Shown: positions 7,705 to 17,500, counted from the stretch's first letter. The stretch: DNA of 57,538 nt from Pseudomonadota bacterium (GCA_023428245.1 JAEYYX010000072.1:1-57538), one strand, 5' to 3'. The notes: generated by a model from the letters alone, not told the origin. Translations and numbers: made by a program.

Positions 7705-7741
7705 GAATCTGATCCGAAACGACTACGTTCGGAGCAGATTC
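7705..7741. repeat. Near-perfect 14-bp inverted repeat upstream of the Fic-like gene
   Basis: GAATCTG plus ATCCGAA (7705-7718) is mirrored by TTCGGAG plus CAGATTC (7728-7741) with one A-G mismatch and a 9-nt loop. It sits ~98 nt before the start codon at 7839 and 149 nt after map. There is no T-run, so it could be an operator, an mRNA leader element or a weak map terminator. A smaller CCATCT-C-AGATGG hairpin lies just upstream. Confidence 0.6.
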
Positions 7742-7838
7742 GAGGAGCGCCGGGGGCGGCTCCAGACCCGATTGGACGGGCCCGAAAACGCCGCCCCCTC
7801 GGGCGCAGGCATCGTCCCTCCGAGATTTCAAGGGCTCC

Positions 7839-9755
7839 ATGGCGGCTAAAAAGAAAACGTCAAAATCAAAAGCGCGCAGCGTCCCCCGCTCGATACCGAA
7901 GGGGAAAGCAAAGGCGCCCGCTGGGAAAAAGAAGACCGGAGCCAAAAAAGGCACCGCGAAAAAGAAGACGACGGCGAAGACCAAGAAGAAGTCCGTGAAG
8001 AAGGCACCCGCCCCCCGGACCCTCAAGAAGAAGCCGACGAGCTCCGCTCGCCCCGCGGCCAAAGCAAAGACCGCCTCCAAGGCCAAACCCGTTCCTAAGA
8101 AGAAGATCCCGACCGCCAAGCGCGCAGTGCCCAAGAGCGGGAGCCCCCGGCTCGCCGACAAAGCTCGAAAGGCAAAAGAGCGGGCCGAACTCGAGGCCGA
8201 GAAGAAGCGGGAGCAAAAGGAGCGCGAGAGAGAACGCCTCGCCGCCCTGAAGGCCAAGGAAGCCGAGCGTCGTCAGAAAGAGAAGGAGAAGGCTCACCTC
8301 GCCGCCCTGAAGGAAAAAGAGCGCAAAGAGGCTGAGAAAGAAAAGGCCCGCCTCGCTCTCGAGAAAGAGCGCGAAAAAGCCCGCCTCGCCGCCCTGAAGG
8401 AAAAAGAGCGCAAAGAGGCTGAGAAAGAAAAGGCCCGCCTCGCTCTCGAGAAAGAGCGCGAAAAAGCCCGCCTCGCCGCCCTGAAGGAAAAAGAGCGCCT
8501 CGAAAAAGAGAAGGAAAAGGAGCGCCTCGCTCTCGAGAAAGAGCGCGAAAAAGCTCGCCTCGCCGCCCTGAAGGAAAAAGAGCGCCTCGAAAAAGAGAAG
8601 GAAAAGGAGCGCGAGCGGATCCGCAAGGAAAAAGAGAAGCTCGAAGCCGCTCGAAAGCGCGAGGAAGAGCGGATCCGCAAAGAAAAGGAGCGCGAAGCTT
8701 ACCGCAAGGCCCGCGAAGCGGAGCGCGCCAAGGTCCGCGCCGAGAAAGAAGCGGCCAAGCGCGCTCTCGAAGGGCGCATCGCACGCCAAGCCCGTCAGGC
8801 TCAGAAGATTGCCGGTAACGCGCGGGGTGCTTCGTCGCGAGTCTATCGTCCCGATGCGATCCCGAGCCAAACCGGAACGACCCGGGAGCATCCCAGCATC
8901 CCCCGTCCCGGCGTCCGGCCCCCCCTCCCTCATCTCCGAGTTCGCCCCTCGGTCCCGCCGGTTCCCGTCAAGCCCCCGCCACCGGCAGAACTCGACGCTC
9001 GCTGGGCCCTGATCCAGGGGCGTCTCAGGAAGACACCCGAGGCGTTCCAGCGTGAATACGCCGAGAGCTTCGATATGTCCTGGATCCACCACGACAGCGC
9101 CCTCGAAGGCGTCGTTTACACGTTCCAGGAGCTCAAGACCGCCATCGATGACAACATCGTCGTCGTGCCGGATTCGAGCCTGCAGCCTGTGTGCGAGGAG
9201 ATCCGGCGTCACAAGGCGGCCATCGATGTGGTCCGAGAGCTCGGCAATAACGACGTGCCCCTCTCGGCGGACGTGTTGAAGCGCCTCTATCTGATCCTGC
9301 ACCCCGAAGAGGGCGACCTCAAATCTGTCAAGTACCGCAAGGAGATCCCCCAGCACCGCCTCTACTTCCACGAGTACTCGGCGCCGGACAAGATCGCGGT
9401 CAGGATCCGGCAGGCCCTCGACTGGTTCCACGGACCCGAGGCAGAAAAGCTCCGCGACCCAATCCGGGTCGCCGCACGGCTGCACTACGATCTCCTCCGC
9501 ACGTTCCCGTTCCCCGAGGACAGCGGCAAGGTGTCACGCATGCTGATGAACGTCGTCCTGCTCCGCGCGAAGTATCCTCCAGCGATCCTGCATTCGACCG
9601 AACGGCAGCGTTATTACGACGCGCTCCGCGGGGCCCTGCCGACCATTGTTCAGATGGTTACGGATTCGATCAAAAACGCGCTCACGAACATCGAGAAGAT
9701 GCTCGACGAGGAAGACGAGAAGCTGACCGCCGAGAGCAATCGCGCCCCGGCCTAA
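7839..9755 (+). CDS. Lys/Ala-rich, coiled-coil protein with degenerate C-terminal Fic domain
   Basis: The 638-residue protein has three parts. Residues 1-~115 are Lys/Ala/Pro-rich and histone H1-like, probably disordered and nucleic-acid binding. Residues ~115-325 are a highly charged K/E/R coiled coil containing near-identical 29-residue repeats. Residues ~390-625 form a Fic-type domain: an inhibitory-helix-like HHDSALEG (417-424), an HRLYFHEY flap-like segment, and the core motif region. Fic AMP-transferases need HxFx(D/E)GNGRxxR. Here the aligned stretch near 555-567 reads TFPFPEDSGKVSR, so His becomes Phe, GN becomes DS and the first Arg becomes Lys. The following RMLMNVVLLRAKYPP matches normal Fic helices. 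AMPylation activity is unlikely; a scaffolding or DNA-associated role is inferred. Likely monocistronic. Confidence 0.75.
   Translation: MAAKKKTSKSKARSVPRSIPKGKAKAPAGKKKTGAKKGTAKKKTTAKTKKKSVKKAPAPRTLKKKPTSSARPAAKAKTASKAKPVPKKKIPTAKRAVPKSGSPRLADKARKAKERAELEAEKKREQKERERERLAALKAKEAERRQKEKEKAHLAALKEKERKEAEKEKARLALEKEREKARLAALKEKERKEAEKEKARLALEKEREKARLAALKEKERLEKEKEKERLALEKEREKARLAALKEKERLEKEKEKERERIRKEKEKLEAARKREEERIRKEKEREAYRKAREAERAKVRAEKEAAKRALEGRIARQARQAQKIAGNARGASSRVYRPDAIPSQTGTTREHPSIPRPGVRPPLPHLRVRPSVPPVPVKPPPPAELDARWALIQGRLRKTPEAFQREYAESFDMSWIHHDSALEGVVYTFQELKTAIDDNIVVVPDSSLQPVCEEIRRHKAAIDVVRELGNNDVPLSADVLKRLYLILHPEEGDLKSVKYRKEIPQHRLYFHEYSAPDKIAVRIRQALDWFHGPEAEKLRDPIRVAARLHYDLLRTFPFPEDSGKVSRMLMNVVLLRAKYPPAILHSTERQRYYDALRGALPTIVQMVTDSIKNALTNIEKMLDEEDEKLTAESNRAPA
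8295..8612 (+). repeat. 87-bp tandem repeats inside the coiled-coil coding region
   Basis: Units begin at 8295, 8382, 8469 and 8556 (the last partial), each encoding 29 residues of the RLAALKEKER...LALEKEREKA type. Units 1 and 2 are almost identical at DNA level and units 3-4 differ in the middle. The 29-residue spacing gives about four heptads plus one residue, suited to a long single alpha-helix or coiled coil. Recent unit duplication is likely. Confidence 0.85.
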
Positions 9756-9783
9756 TCCTCATCCTCCGCGAGCGTCGTGAACC

Positions 9784-9814
9784 GAGGCCCCAGCGTAGAT
9801 TCGCTCGGGGCCTC
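9784..9814. terminator. Bidirectional terminator-type hairpin between convergent genes
   Basis: GAGGCCCC-AGCG (9784-9795) pairs with CGCT-GGGGCCTC (9802-9814, one bulged C). It lies between the Fic-like gene (+) and the TolC-like gene (-). No T-tract follows on either strand. Confidence 0.6.
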
Positions 9815-9834
9815 GATGCGTTGGGGGATCAATA

Positions 9835-11262
9835 TTACGCCGGACCTTGAAGCAACGTGGGCCAGCCCGTCGTCTGACCGAGCTTGGCAAGGGCGACGTT
9901 GTACTCGAAGATCGCCTGCATCTCGCTAAAGCGCTTGAGCGCGTACTCCTTGGCGGGCTCGACGAATTCATCGTCTTCTGTGAGCCCGAGCTCGGCGCCC
10001 TGTTGGACCCGGATCAGCCATTGTTTGGCGTAACGGGCCGAACGATGCCAAGCATCGACGCGCGTCTTCGCATCGGCGGCGCCCCGGTAGGCCTCCTCGA
10101 CCTCCACCGCAATGCCCCCAATGGCGAAACGCTCCGTCGCGCGCATCTCCTCGAGCTCGGCGCGGGCCTTGGCCACGCGAGCCGACTGAGGCAAAAAGTC
10201 GAGCTTCCAGCGCATCATCAGCCCCACGCCGACGAAGGGGGCGTTCAGAGGGTCGTAGGCGAAGGGATTTCGCTGGTCGGTCACTTCGGGTGCCCGAGCC
10301 ATCTTGGCCGCGAAAGCGAGCCCCACATCCGGCAGATACTTAGCTCGCTCGAGCTCAACGAGAGCCTGCCGAGCGCGGAGTCCAGCACGGACCATGTTGA
10401 GCTCAGGACGGTGAAGCCGGGCCGCTTCCAGGTACATGGCAAGGGGGCCGAGCTCGTGGTTGGAACGAGCGAGCGGGATGTCGGGCAACGCGACCCTTCT
10501 CTCAAGCCCCGTGAGAAAACCGAGCCCCGCGAGCGCGATCTTCTCTTGGCGCTCCGCCTCGCTACCGCGGGCTTCGAGCTCCGCTTGGACCATCTTCAGC
10601 TTCAGGAGATCGAGGTCGTCCCCTTCCCCTTCGCTGATCTTGGTCTCGAGACGCTCGATGCCTTTCTCGAGCTCCCCGCGCACCTCGCCGATCAAGAGCA
10701 TCGCGTCCCGCGCGAAAAGAACACCGTAATAGGCGCGGTGGACGTCGAGCTCGACCTCGTTCTTGATCTTTTCGACCTCACCCTTGCCCGCATCGACAGC
10801 GGCATCCGTCGCACTCCAGAGCGAGCGGAGTTTGCCGAAGGTCCAAAGCGGAACGACGCCTTCCACGCCAATCTGATAGGCGAGCGCCATGTTGCCCGTC
10901 AGGCTCGCGTCGGAGTTCGGGCTATAAAGGCTCGTTCCGCGCCAACTCGGTAAGATCCCGGCGCCGCCCGTCACGTTCACCTCTCCAAAAGGTACGAGCC
11001 GCGCCTCCCGACGCTCACTCTCCGCGCGCTCGAGGCGCGCACGCGCCTCTTGGATCTTCGGGAAATTCGCGCGGGCGAGCTCGACACACTCGTTCAAGGA
11101 CAGCTCGCGCTTTGCGCCCGCCTCCTGCGCAGGCGCCGCGAGTGCCTTGCCTCCACTCGCGAAGCTCAGAGCAAAAAGGGCGATCGTCAGCGCACGAGAG
11201 AACCGCCTCGGAGCGCTCTCTCCTGCGCGGCCACCGCGCCAGAGCTTGGACCTAGCAAACAT
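9835..11262 (-). CDS. TolC-family outer-membrane efflux protein
   Basis: Residues 1-~45 from the chosen ATG (11262) form a signal peptide: a basic start (MFARSKLWRGGR), a hydrophobic LTIALFALSFASGG, then Ala-Leu-Ala-Ala before the mature part. The mature protein begins with LSLNECVELARANFPKIQEA, the classic TolC/OEP first helix. Long alternating coiled-coil helices and the second repeat (LHRPELNMVRAGLRARQAL) follow. TolC proteins form trimeric export channels with an inner-membrane pump and adaptor, but none is encoded nearby. Total ~475 aa, normal for the family. A longer start at 11292 is possible. Cargo unknown. Confidence 0.85.
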   Translation of the reverse strand: MFARSKLWRGGRAGESAPRRFSRALTIALFALSFASGGKALAAPAQEAGAKRELSLNECVELARANFPKIQEARARLERAESERREARLVPFGEVNVTGGAGILPSWRGTSLYSPNSDASLTGNMALAYQIGVEGVVPLWTFGKLRSLWSATDAAVDAGKGEVEKIKNEVELDVHRAYYGVLFARDAMLLIGEVRGELEKGIERLETKISEGEGDDLDLLKLKMVQAELEARGSEAERQEKIALAGLGFLTGLERRVALPDIPLARSNHELGPLAMYLEAARLHRPELNMVRAGLRARQALVELERAKYLPDVGLAFAAKMARAPEVTDQRNPFAYDPLNAPFVGVGLMMRWKLDFLPQSARVAKARAELEEMRATERFAIGGIAVEVEEAYRGAADAKTRVDAWHRSARYAKQWLIRVQQGAELGLTEDDEFVEPAKEYALKRFSEMQAIFEYNVALAKLGQTTGWPTLLQGPA

Positions 11263-11362
11263 GCCCTTTTTTGCGCTCTCTCCTCGAAGCAACAGGCTTT
11301 CTCTTAATCGGGATGGCCGCGAGAAGAAAGGCCTACTTGGCCCAGAGCCCCCAGAGGGCGAG

Positions 11363-12898
11363 TTAGCCCCGGCCGCCGCCGACCTTAGGAAGACCCGTCT
11401 GTTTGAGGCCTTTTCCCCGTGCGAGCGGGCGGGGGGAGGCGACGGGAGAAGAGTCCCCTTCGTTCAAATGACCCCGGACCTCCGAACGGCGGAGCGCACG
11501 CCGGAAGTTCGAGCGATCGAGCCCTGCTTGGCGCGCCGCTTCCGAGAGGTTTCCGCTCGCCCGACCGAGCAGAGCTGAGAAATAGCCCTGTTCGAACTCT
11601 TCCATGGCCCTCTCCTTGGCCTCCCGATACGGCAGATCGAGCAGGCTCTGCGAGACCGTCCTGCTGCCTTTCGGCTGCGTAAGCTCGCGCGCGGGACCAT
11701 TGTCGCCGGGCAAGTCGCTGACCAAGATGGTCGAGCCGCGACAGAAGACGATCGCGTGCTGGATGGCGTTCTCGAGCTCCCGCACGTTCCCCTCCCAGGT
11801 CCGCGACTGGAGCGCGGTGAGGGCTTCGGGGCTAATTCGTCGCACCTCCGAGCGCGCGGACTCCGCGTGTTTCTGGAGGAAATGGTACGCGAGCAGCGGG
11901 ATGTCCTCCACACGCTCGCGGAGCGGCGGCAGAGCAATCTCAACAACAGCTAAGCGATAGTAGAGATCTTGGCGGAACTTTCCTTGAGCGATGCGCTCGC
12001 GCAGATCGACGTTTGTCGCCGCGACCACGCGCACATCGACGGTCCGCGTCTCGTCGGAGCCGACCCGGCGCACTTCCCCTTCCTGGAGCGCCCGCAGCAC
12101 TTTCACCTGAGCAAGCAGCGGCAGATCTCCGATCTCGTCCAGGAACAGCGTTCCCCCGTCAGCAGCTTCGAAGAGGCCCTGACGCGTCGTAGTGGCGCCA
12201 GTAAACGAGCCCTTCATATGCCCGAAGAGCTCGCTCTCGATCAGGTTCTCTGGAATGGCCGAGCAGTTCACTGTAACAAAGCGGCCCTGAGAACGGCCAG
12301 ATTGCGCGTGAATGGCGCGGGCGGTGAGCTCTTTGCCGGTCCCGCTCTCCCCTGTGATGAGAACTGTCGAAGAGGTGCCCGCGACGCCGAGAGCGCGTGC
12401 GTAAACCTCGTGCATGCGAGGCGCGCTTCCGATCAAGTCACCAAGCTTCTCGGCGCGCTGGAGTCGGCGCTCGAGAGCCAGCGTGCGATCGAGGAGCCTT
12501 CGATGCTCCGCGGCCTTCCGCACCGTGATGGCGACTTCTGCCGTCGAACGGAACGGCTTTGTGAGGAAATCATATGCGCCGGCGCGCATGGCCTCAACCG
12601 CCACGTCTACGTCGCCGTGGGCGGTCATGATGACGACGTTCACGTCGCTGCCTTGGCGCTTCGCCTCCGCCAGGAACTGGAGCCCGCTCAACCCGGGCAT
12701 CTGCAGGTCGACAAGGGCCACGTCCACGGGTTCCCGGGCAAGGATAGCAAGCGCATCCTCCCCGGAGACCGCCGTGAGCACCGTCATGGACTCCGCGGTG
12801 AGCAGCCGAGCCAGCGTACGACGCAGCTCAGGCTCATCGTCGACGACGAGAACTCGAGCTGACTGGGCTGATTCTTCCGCTTCTGTACTCAAAGCCAT
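11363..12898 (-). CDS. Sigma-54-dependent response regulator (NtrC family)
   Basis: The 511-residue protein has three parts. An N-terminal receiver domain carries DD at 20-21, phospho-acceptor D64 in LVDLQMPG, and the conserved Thr and Lys in IMTAHG and LTKPF. A central AAA+ domain carries Walker A GESGTGKE, the sigma-54 contact loop GSFTGA (the common GAFTGA with Ser) and GTLFLDEIGDL. A Fis-type HTH (GNLSEAARQAGLDRSNFRRA) follows near residue 460-485, with a Pro/Arg/Gly tail after it. The start at 12898 is chosen because the receiver homology follows directly. No histidine kinase is adjacent, so it is an orphan. It activates sigma-54 promoters; a candidate site lies upstream of gltA in this window, but no link is shown. 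Confidence 0.93.
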   Translation of the reverse strand: MALSTEAEESAQSARVLVVDDEPELRRTLARLLTAESMTVLTAVSGEDALAILAREPVDVALVDLQMPGLSGLQFLAEAKRQGSDVNVVIMTAHGDVDVAVEAMRAGAYDFLTKPFRSTAEVAITVRKAAEHRRLLDRTLALERRLQRAEKLGDLIGSAPRMHEVYARALGVAGTSSTVLITGESGTGKELTARAIHAQSGRSQGRFVTVNCSAIPENLIESELFGHMKGSFTGATTTRQGLFEAADGGTLFLDEIGDLPLLAQVKVLRALQEGEVRRVGSDETRTVDVRVVAATNVDLRERIAQGKFRQDLYYRLAVVEIALPPLRERVEDIPLLAYHFLQKHAESARSEVRRISPEALTALQSRTWEGNVRELENAIQHAIVFCRGSTILVSDLPGDNGPARELTQPKGSRTVSQSLLDLPYREAKERAMEEFEQGYFSALLGRASGNLSEAARQAGLDRSNFRRALRRSEVRGHLNEGDSSPVASPRPLARGKGLKQTGLPKVGGGRG

Positions 12899-13070
12899 GT
12901 GGTGGATCCCACTTCCGGATCTAAAGTGTATCAGAGAGGGACCGGGGCGTCCTATTTTTGGCCTGAGGCCTCGCCCCGAGCCCATTTTTTTCGTCCTCGG
13001 GGAAGTCCTCACGGCCCCTCAGGAGGGCGCGGCAGAGGGGATGGCGCTACATTTTTCCCCGTCCTTCGAG

Positions 13071-13076
13071 TAGGTT
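13071..13076 (+). promoter_or_regulatory. Candidate -10 element of the bactofilin gene
   Basis: TAGGTT ends 10 nt before the ATG, exactly the same hexamer and spacing as at rpmB. The -35 is poor (TACATT at 17-nt spacing). There is no Shine-Dalgarno, so the mRNA may be nearly leaderless. Confidence 0.35.
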
Positions 13077-13086
13077 CCCGCTTGCG

Positions 13087-13485
13087 ATGGCCGGCCCTTC
13101 GAAATCTTCACGAGGCGCGACGCCCGAGTTCGAGCTCTCGGCGTTCATTGGGCAGGAAGCCGTCCTCGTGGGACAGCTCTCTTTCGCTGGGAACGTCAGG
13201 CTCGATGGATCCTTTGAAGGGGAACTCCGGGGCGGCGACGTGGTGGTGCTCGGCCCCTCGAGCCGTGTCAGCGGGAGCATCGTCGCGCGCCGCGTGATCA
13301 TCCTGGGCGGTCGGGTCGAAGCGGACATCGTCGCTCGCGAGGCCGTCGAGATCCGGCCGGGCGCCGAGGTGCTCGGCGCGCTGACCAGTCCTGAAATTCT
13401 CGTTGATCCTGGGGCGAAGTTCTCCGGAACCTTCCACACCGAGCCCCCGCCGGTCGTGGCTGAGGTCCCGCCCAGAGCCACCTGA
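13087..13485 (+). CDS. Bactofilin (polymer-forming cytoskeletal protein)
   Basis: The 132-residue protein has a short Ser/Pro-rich N-terminus and then the DUF583 beta-helix: FIGQEAVLVGQLSFAGNVRL, the next turn DGSFEGEL, followed by repeated V/I-rich rungs with Gly turns and a short proline-rich C-terminus. Bactofilins self-assemble into filaments without nucleotide and act in cell shape, stalk or chromosome organisation; myxobacteria have several. Length and layout match BacN/BacP-size members. It is transcribed divergently from the NtrC-like regulator and convergent with the TPR lipoprotein (8 nt gap). The particular paralogue cannot be told. Confidence 0.92.
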   Translation: MAGPSKSSRGATPEFELSAFIGQEAVLVGQLSFAGNVRLDGSFEGELRGGDVVVLGPSSRVSGSIVARRVIILGGRVEADIVAREAVEIRPGAEVLGALTSPEILVDPGAKFSGTFHTEPPPVVAEVPPRAT

Positions 13486-13493
13486 CGGTCCGT

Positions 13494-14282
13494 TTACAGA
13501 GCTTCTCGCGTGGCCTTCGCCACGAGTTCCCGGTACTTCGGGAGTGACCTGAGCGGCCCGAACTCCGACTGGGTTTCCGAGCGGACGATCCAATCCTGCG
13601 TCGAGCGGAACGTGCGCAAAAATCGCGGTCTTTCGTAGCCGCTCGCGATGTGCAGGGTTCGCTCGAAGCGCTCGTAGCAGCGCTCGGCGAGCGCGCTGCG
13701 CTCGGCCCCCGCGTCCGCCGCCCGCAAGCAGGCGACACGGGCCTGGGTGTAAGGGACTTCTGCGCTCGTAGGAAACTCGCCTTCGAGTGTCTTGAGAGCC
13801 ACATCCGCCCCGTCAAGCTCCACCACACGCCCCGGTCCAGGCGTACGCGCCAAGCGTAGCCGTCCATAAGCGATTCCAATGAGCTCATAATACCGAGCTC
13901 GGCGAGGCAGTGCGCAGCCCACAACGTGGAGTTTTTCTGCCGCCTCGTAGTACGCGAGACCGAGCTCAGCGGCGCGGGTTTCGTCGAGGTCCTTGTCGTA
14001 GAAGACCGCATCGCCGAGCCAGACGAGGACTGTGCCGCTCTTCGGGTGTGCCTCTTTCAGCTCGGTGAAGATGCGCTGGGCCTCTTTGTAATTCTTGTCC
14101 TCGAAGGCGGTCATGCCCGGCTCCATCATCGAGCGCGGCGGATCGTCCGAGAGGCCACCGGCGCAAGTGGGTGCCGGCTTTGGTTTCGTGGCTTTTTCCG
14201 GCCGATTCGTCTCACGACACGCCACCGCAACCCACAAGCCGAACATCGCGACGAAGATGCGGATGAGCAGCGCGTGCTTCAT
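13494..14282 (-). CDS. TPR-like lipoprotein, function unknown
   Basis: The 262-residue protein has a signal peptide and lipobox (VAVAC, Cys ~22), so it should be a membrane-anchored lipoprotein. The mature part starts with a Lys/Pro-rich linker. The AFEDKNYKEAQRIFTELKE and KSGTVLVWLGDAVFYDKD segments (about residues 60-100) look like tetratricopeptide helices, followed by AELGLAYYEAAEKLH. It has six further Cys, some probably paired. No family name recognised. Divergent from gltB; the 235-nt spacer (14283-14517) shows nothing distinctive apart from the gltB ribosome-binding site. Confidence 0.65.
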   Translation of the reverse strand: MKHALLIRIFVAMFGLWVAVACRETNRPEKATKPKPAPTCAGGLSDDPPRSMMEPGMTAFEDKNYKEAQRIFTELKEAHPKSGTVLVWLGDAVFYDKDLDETRAAELGLAYYEAAEKLHVVGCALPRRARYYELIGIAYGRLRLARTPGPGRVVELDGADVALKTLEGEFPTSAEVPYTQARVACLRAADAGAERSALAERCYERFERTLHIASGYERPRFLRTFRSTQDWIVRSETQSEFGPLRSLPKYRELVAKATREAL

Positions 14283-14517
14283 GGGTCACCGGAAAAATAC
14301 AAGAGCACCTCTCGAGGACTTGCAGAGGCCCCAACTTCGTGGCCCAATTCCTGACGCCCCGCCCCCGTCAGCTAGAGCGCAAGCGGATCGGGCCCCCGAG
14401 CTTCGGCGGCCAAGACCGATCCCCCGCACGCAAGAGTCTGACCTTCCCGCTTGCACTGAGGCTCGCGAGGAAGCTAGGGAGAGTTGTCCCACGACGTCCG
14501 ACATCAGGAAAAAGGAA

Positions 14518-17500
14518 ATGAGCCTGCCCACCAAAGAAGGATTGTACGATCCACAATTCGAGCACGACGCCTGCGGCATCGGAATGGTTGCTAACATCCG
14601 GGGCGAGCGAACGCACGAAATTGTCCAAAAGGGCGTAGATATCCTCCTGAATCTCGAGCACCGGGGTGCGTGTGGTTGCGATCCGCTCACAGGCGACGGC
14701 GCCGGTATCCTGACCCAGGTCCCGGACGCATTCTTTCGCAAAGAGTGCGCCCCCCTCGGCATCACTCTGCCGGCGGCTGGGAACTACGGCGCGGGCCTCG
14801 TGTTTCTGCCGCGTTCTGCCAGCGAGCGCGACCGCTGTCGTCAGATTCTCGAGGACAAGATCAGCGGCATCGGCCAGAGGCTGCTCGGCTGGCGTGAAGT
14901 GCCCGTCGACCCCACAGCGCCGGGCCCCCTGGCCCAGGAGTCGGCCCCCTATATCGCTCAGGTCTTCATCGGCTCGACCTGCTCGGACCCCGACGAGTTC
15001 GAGCGGAAGCTGTTCGTCATCCGCAAATGGGCCGAGCGCACAGTGCGCGAAAGCCACCTCTCGGAGAGGGGACGCTTCTATATCCCGAGCCTCTCGGCGC
15101 ACACCATTGTCTACAAGGGTCTACTTCTGCCGGGTCAGCTCAAGCGCTTCTACAAGGATCTCGACGATCCCGAGTTCGTCTCGGCGCTCGCCATGGTGCA
15201 CCAGCGCTTCTCGACGAACACCTTCCCGACCTGGGAGCTCGCGCAGCCGTTCCGCGTCCTCTGTCACAACGGTGAGATCAATACAGTCCGTGGCAACCAG
15301 CTGTGGATGGCCGCGCGCGAGCAGCTCTTCGATGGTCAGATTTTCGGCGAAGACTTGCGAAAAATTCTGCCGACGATCGCGCCCGGCATGAGCGACTCGG
15401 CTCGGCTCGACATGGTCGCCGAGCTCCTCGTGATGGCGGGGCGCTCCCTGCCGCACGTGATGATGATGCTGGTGCCCGAGGCCTGGCAGAACGATCCGCT
15501 CATGCCTGCGCACAAGCGCGAGTTCTATGAATATCACGCTTGCCTCATGGAGCCGTGGGACGGCCCGGCTGCGCTCGCCTTCACGAACGGACACCAAATC
15601 GGCGGTCTGCTCGACCGAAACGGCCTACGCCCCGCTCGCTATACGATCACCAAAGACGGCATGGTCGTCTTGGGTTCGGAGATCGGCGTGCTGCCGATCG
15701 ACCCGGCAAACGTCGAGCGCCACGGGCGCCTCGAGCCGGGCAAGATGTTCTTGATCGACCTCAAAGAGGGCCGCCTCATCGAGGATGAAGAGATCAAGGA
15801 GATGGTGTGTCGCCAGAAGCCTTACGGAAAGTGGGTTCGGGACAACAAAATCAGCCTCGACGACGTCGAAGCCCCGGCTGCGCCTTCTCAGCGCGAGACC
15901 GAACCGCTGCTCAAGCGGCAGAAAATGTTCGGCTACACCAAAGAGACGGTCCAGTTCCTGCTCGCGCCGATGCTTACGAGCGGCCAGGAACCAGTCGGAT
16001 CCATGGGTACGGACACTCCGCTCGCGATCCTGAGCGACCAGCCGCAGCCCCTGTTCAACTACTTCAAGCAGCACTTCGCTCAGGTCACGAACCCGGCCAT
16101 CGATCCTATCCGTGAGGAGATGGTGATGAGCCTGCGTACCTACGTGGGCGGCGAAGGTAATGTCCTCTTCGAGCTTCCCGACCAGGCGCAGCAGCTCCAG
16201 ATCGAGAGCCCGATCTTGACCAACGACGAGCTCAACAAGCTCCGCTACGGTCACTTCGCTCAGCACCGCCTGCCGCCGACCCTGTCGATGCTCTACAGGG
16301 TCAAAGACGGGACCCACGGCCTCAAGGCTGCCCTCGACGAGCTCTGCCGCCAGGCTTCCCACGCGGTCATGAACTCCCACAGCATGCTCATCCTGAGCGA
16401 CCGTGGGGCCTCGGAGGAGTGGGCGCCGGTACCCGCGCTCCTTGGAACCGCTGCTGTGCACCATCACCTCATGCGCAACGGCACGCGCATGAAGGTCGGC
16501 ATCATCGTCGAGACCGGTGAGGCCCGCGAAGTCCATCATTTCTGCCTCCTGACCGGCTACGGCGCTGGAGCTGTGAACCCCTACCTCGCCTTCGAGACCA
16601 TCGAAGACATGGTGCGTTCGGGGAACTACGAAGGTTTGACCGACGCCTACAAGGCCAAGAAGAACTTCGTCAAGGCGATGAACAAAGGCTTGCTCAAGGT
16701 CATGAGCAAGATGGGCATTTCAACGCTCCAGAGCTACCACGGCGCCCAGATCTTCGAGGCGATTGGCCTGAGCGAAGAGCTCGTCGAGCGCTACTTCACC
16801 GGCACCGTCAGCCGCGTCAAGGGCATCGACCTGGACGTGATCGCCGAGGAATGTCGGCTCCGTCACGAATCGGCTTACCCGCGCACGGCGACCGAAAAGA
16901 ACCACCTTTCGGTCGGCGGCGAGTACCACTTCCGCTCGCAAGGTGAGCGCCACCTCTGGAGTCCGAGCGTCATCTCGAACCTCCAGCACGCGGTACGTCA
17001 AGAGGACATCTCGTCCTACAAGCAGTACTCCGATCTCATCAACAACCAACCCGGCGGGCCCATCACGCTGCGCGGGCTCTTCTCACTCAAGGCCGGCGAT
17101 CGTCCTCCGGTGCCGCTCGAGGAAGTCGAACCGGCCAACCTGCTGGTCCGTCGCTTCGCGACTGGCGCTATGAGCTACGGGTCGATCAGCGCCGAGGCCC
17201 ATGAGAACCTGGCGATCGCGATGAACCGCATCGGCGGCCGCAGCAACACCGGCGAAGGCGGAGAAGATCCGGGTCGCTTCGAGCCGGAGCCGAACGGAGA
17301 CCTCAAGCGCAGCTCCATCAAGCAGGTCGCTTCGGGACGCTTCGGCGTCACGACGCACTACCTCGTGAACGCCGATGAGCTCCAGATCAAGGTCGCGCAG
17401 GGCGCCAAGCCCGGCGAAGGAGGTCAGCTCCCCGGTCACAAGGTCGACGCGATCATCGCGCGCACCCGTCACTCCACACCGGGTGTGACTTTGATCTCGC

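Noticed and set aside
7866..9485. 539-residue open frame antisense to the Fic-like gene
   Set aside because: It is a Phe/Leu-rich mirror of the Lys/Glu repeat codons, with no family resemblance; GC-rich codon bias gives long shadow frames.
14095..14517. Possible N-terminal extension of GltB
   Set aside because: The extension is antisense to the lipoprotein gene and non-homologous; Cys19 is placed as expected from ATG 14518, which has a ribosome site.
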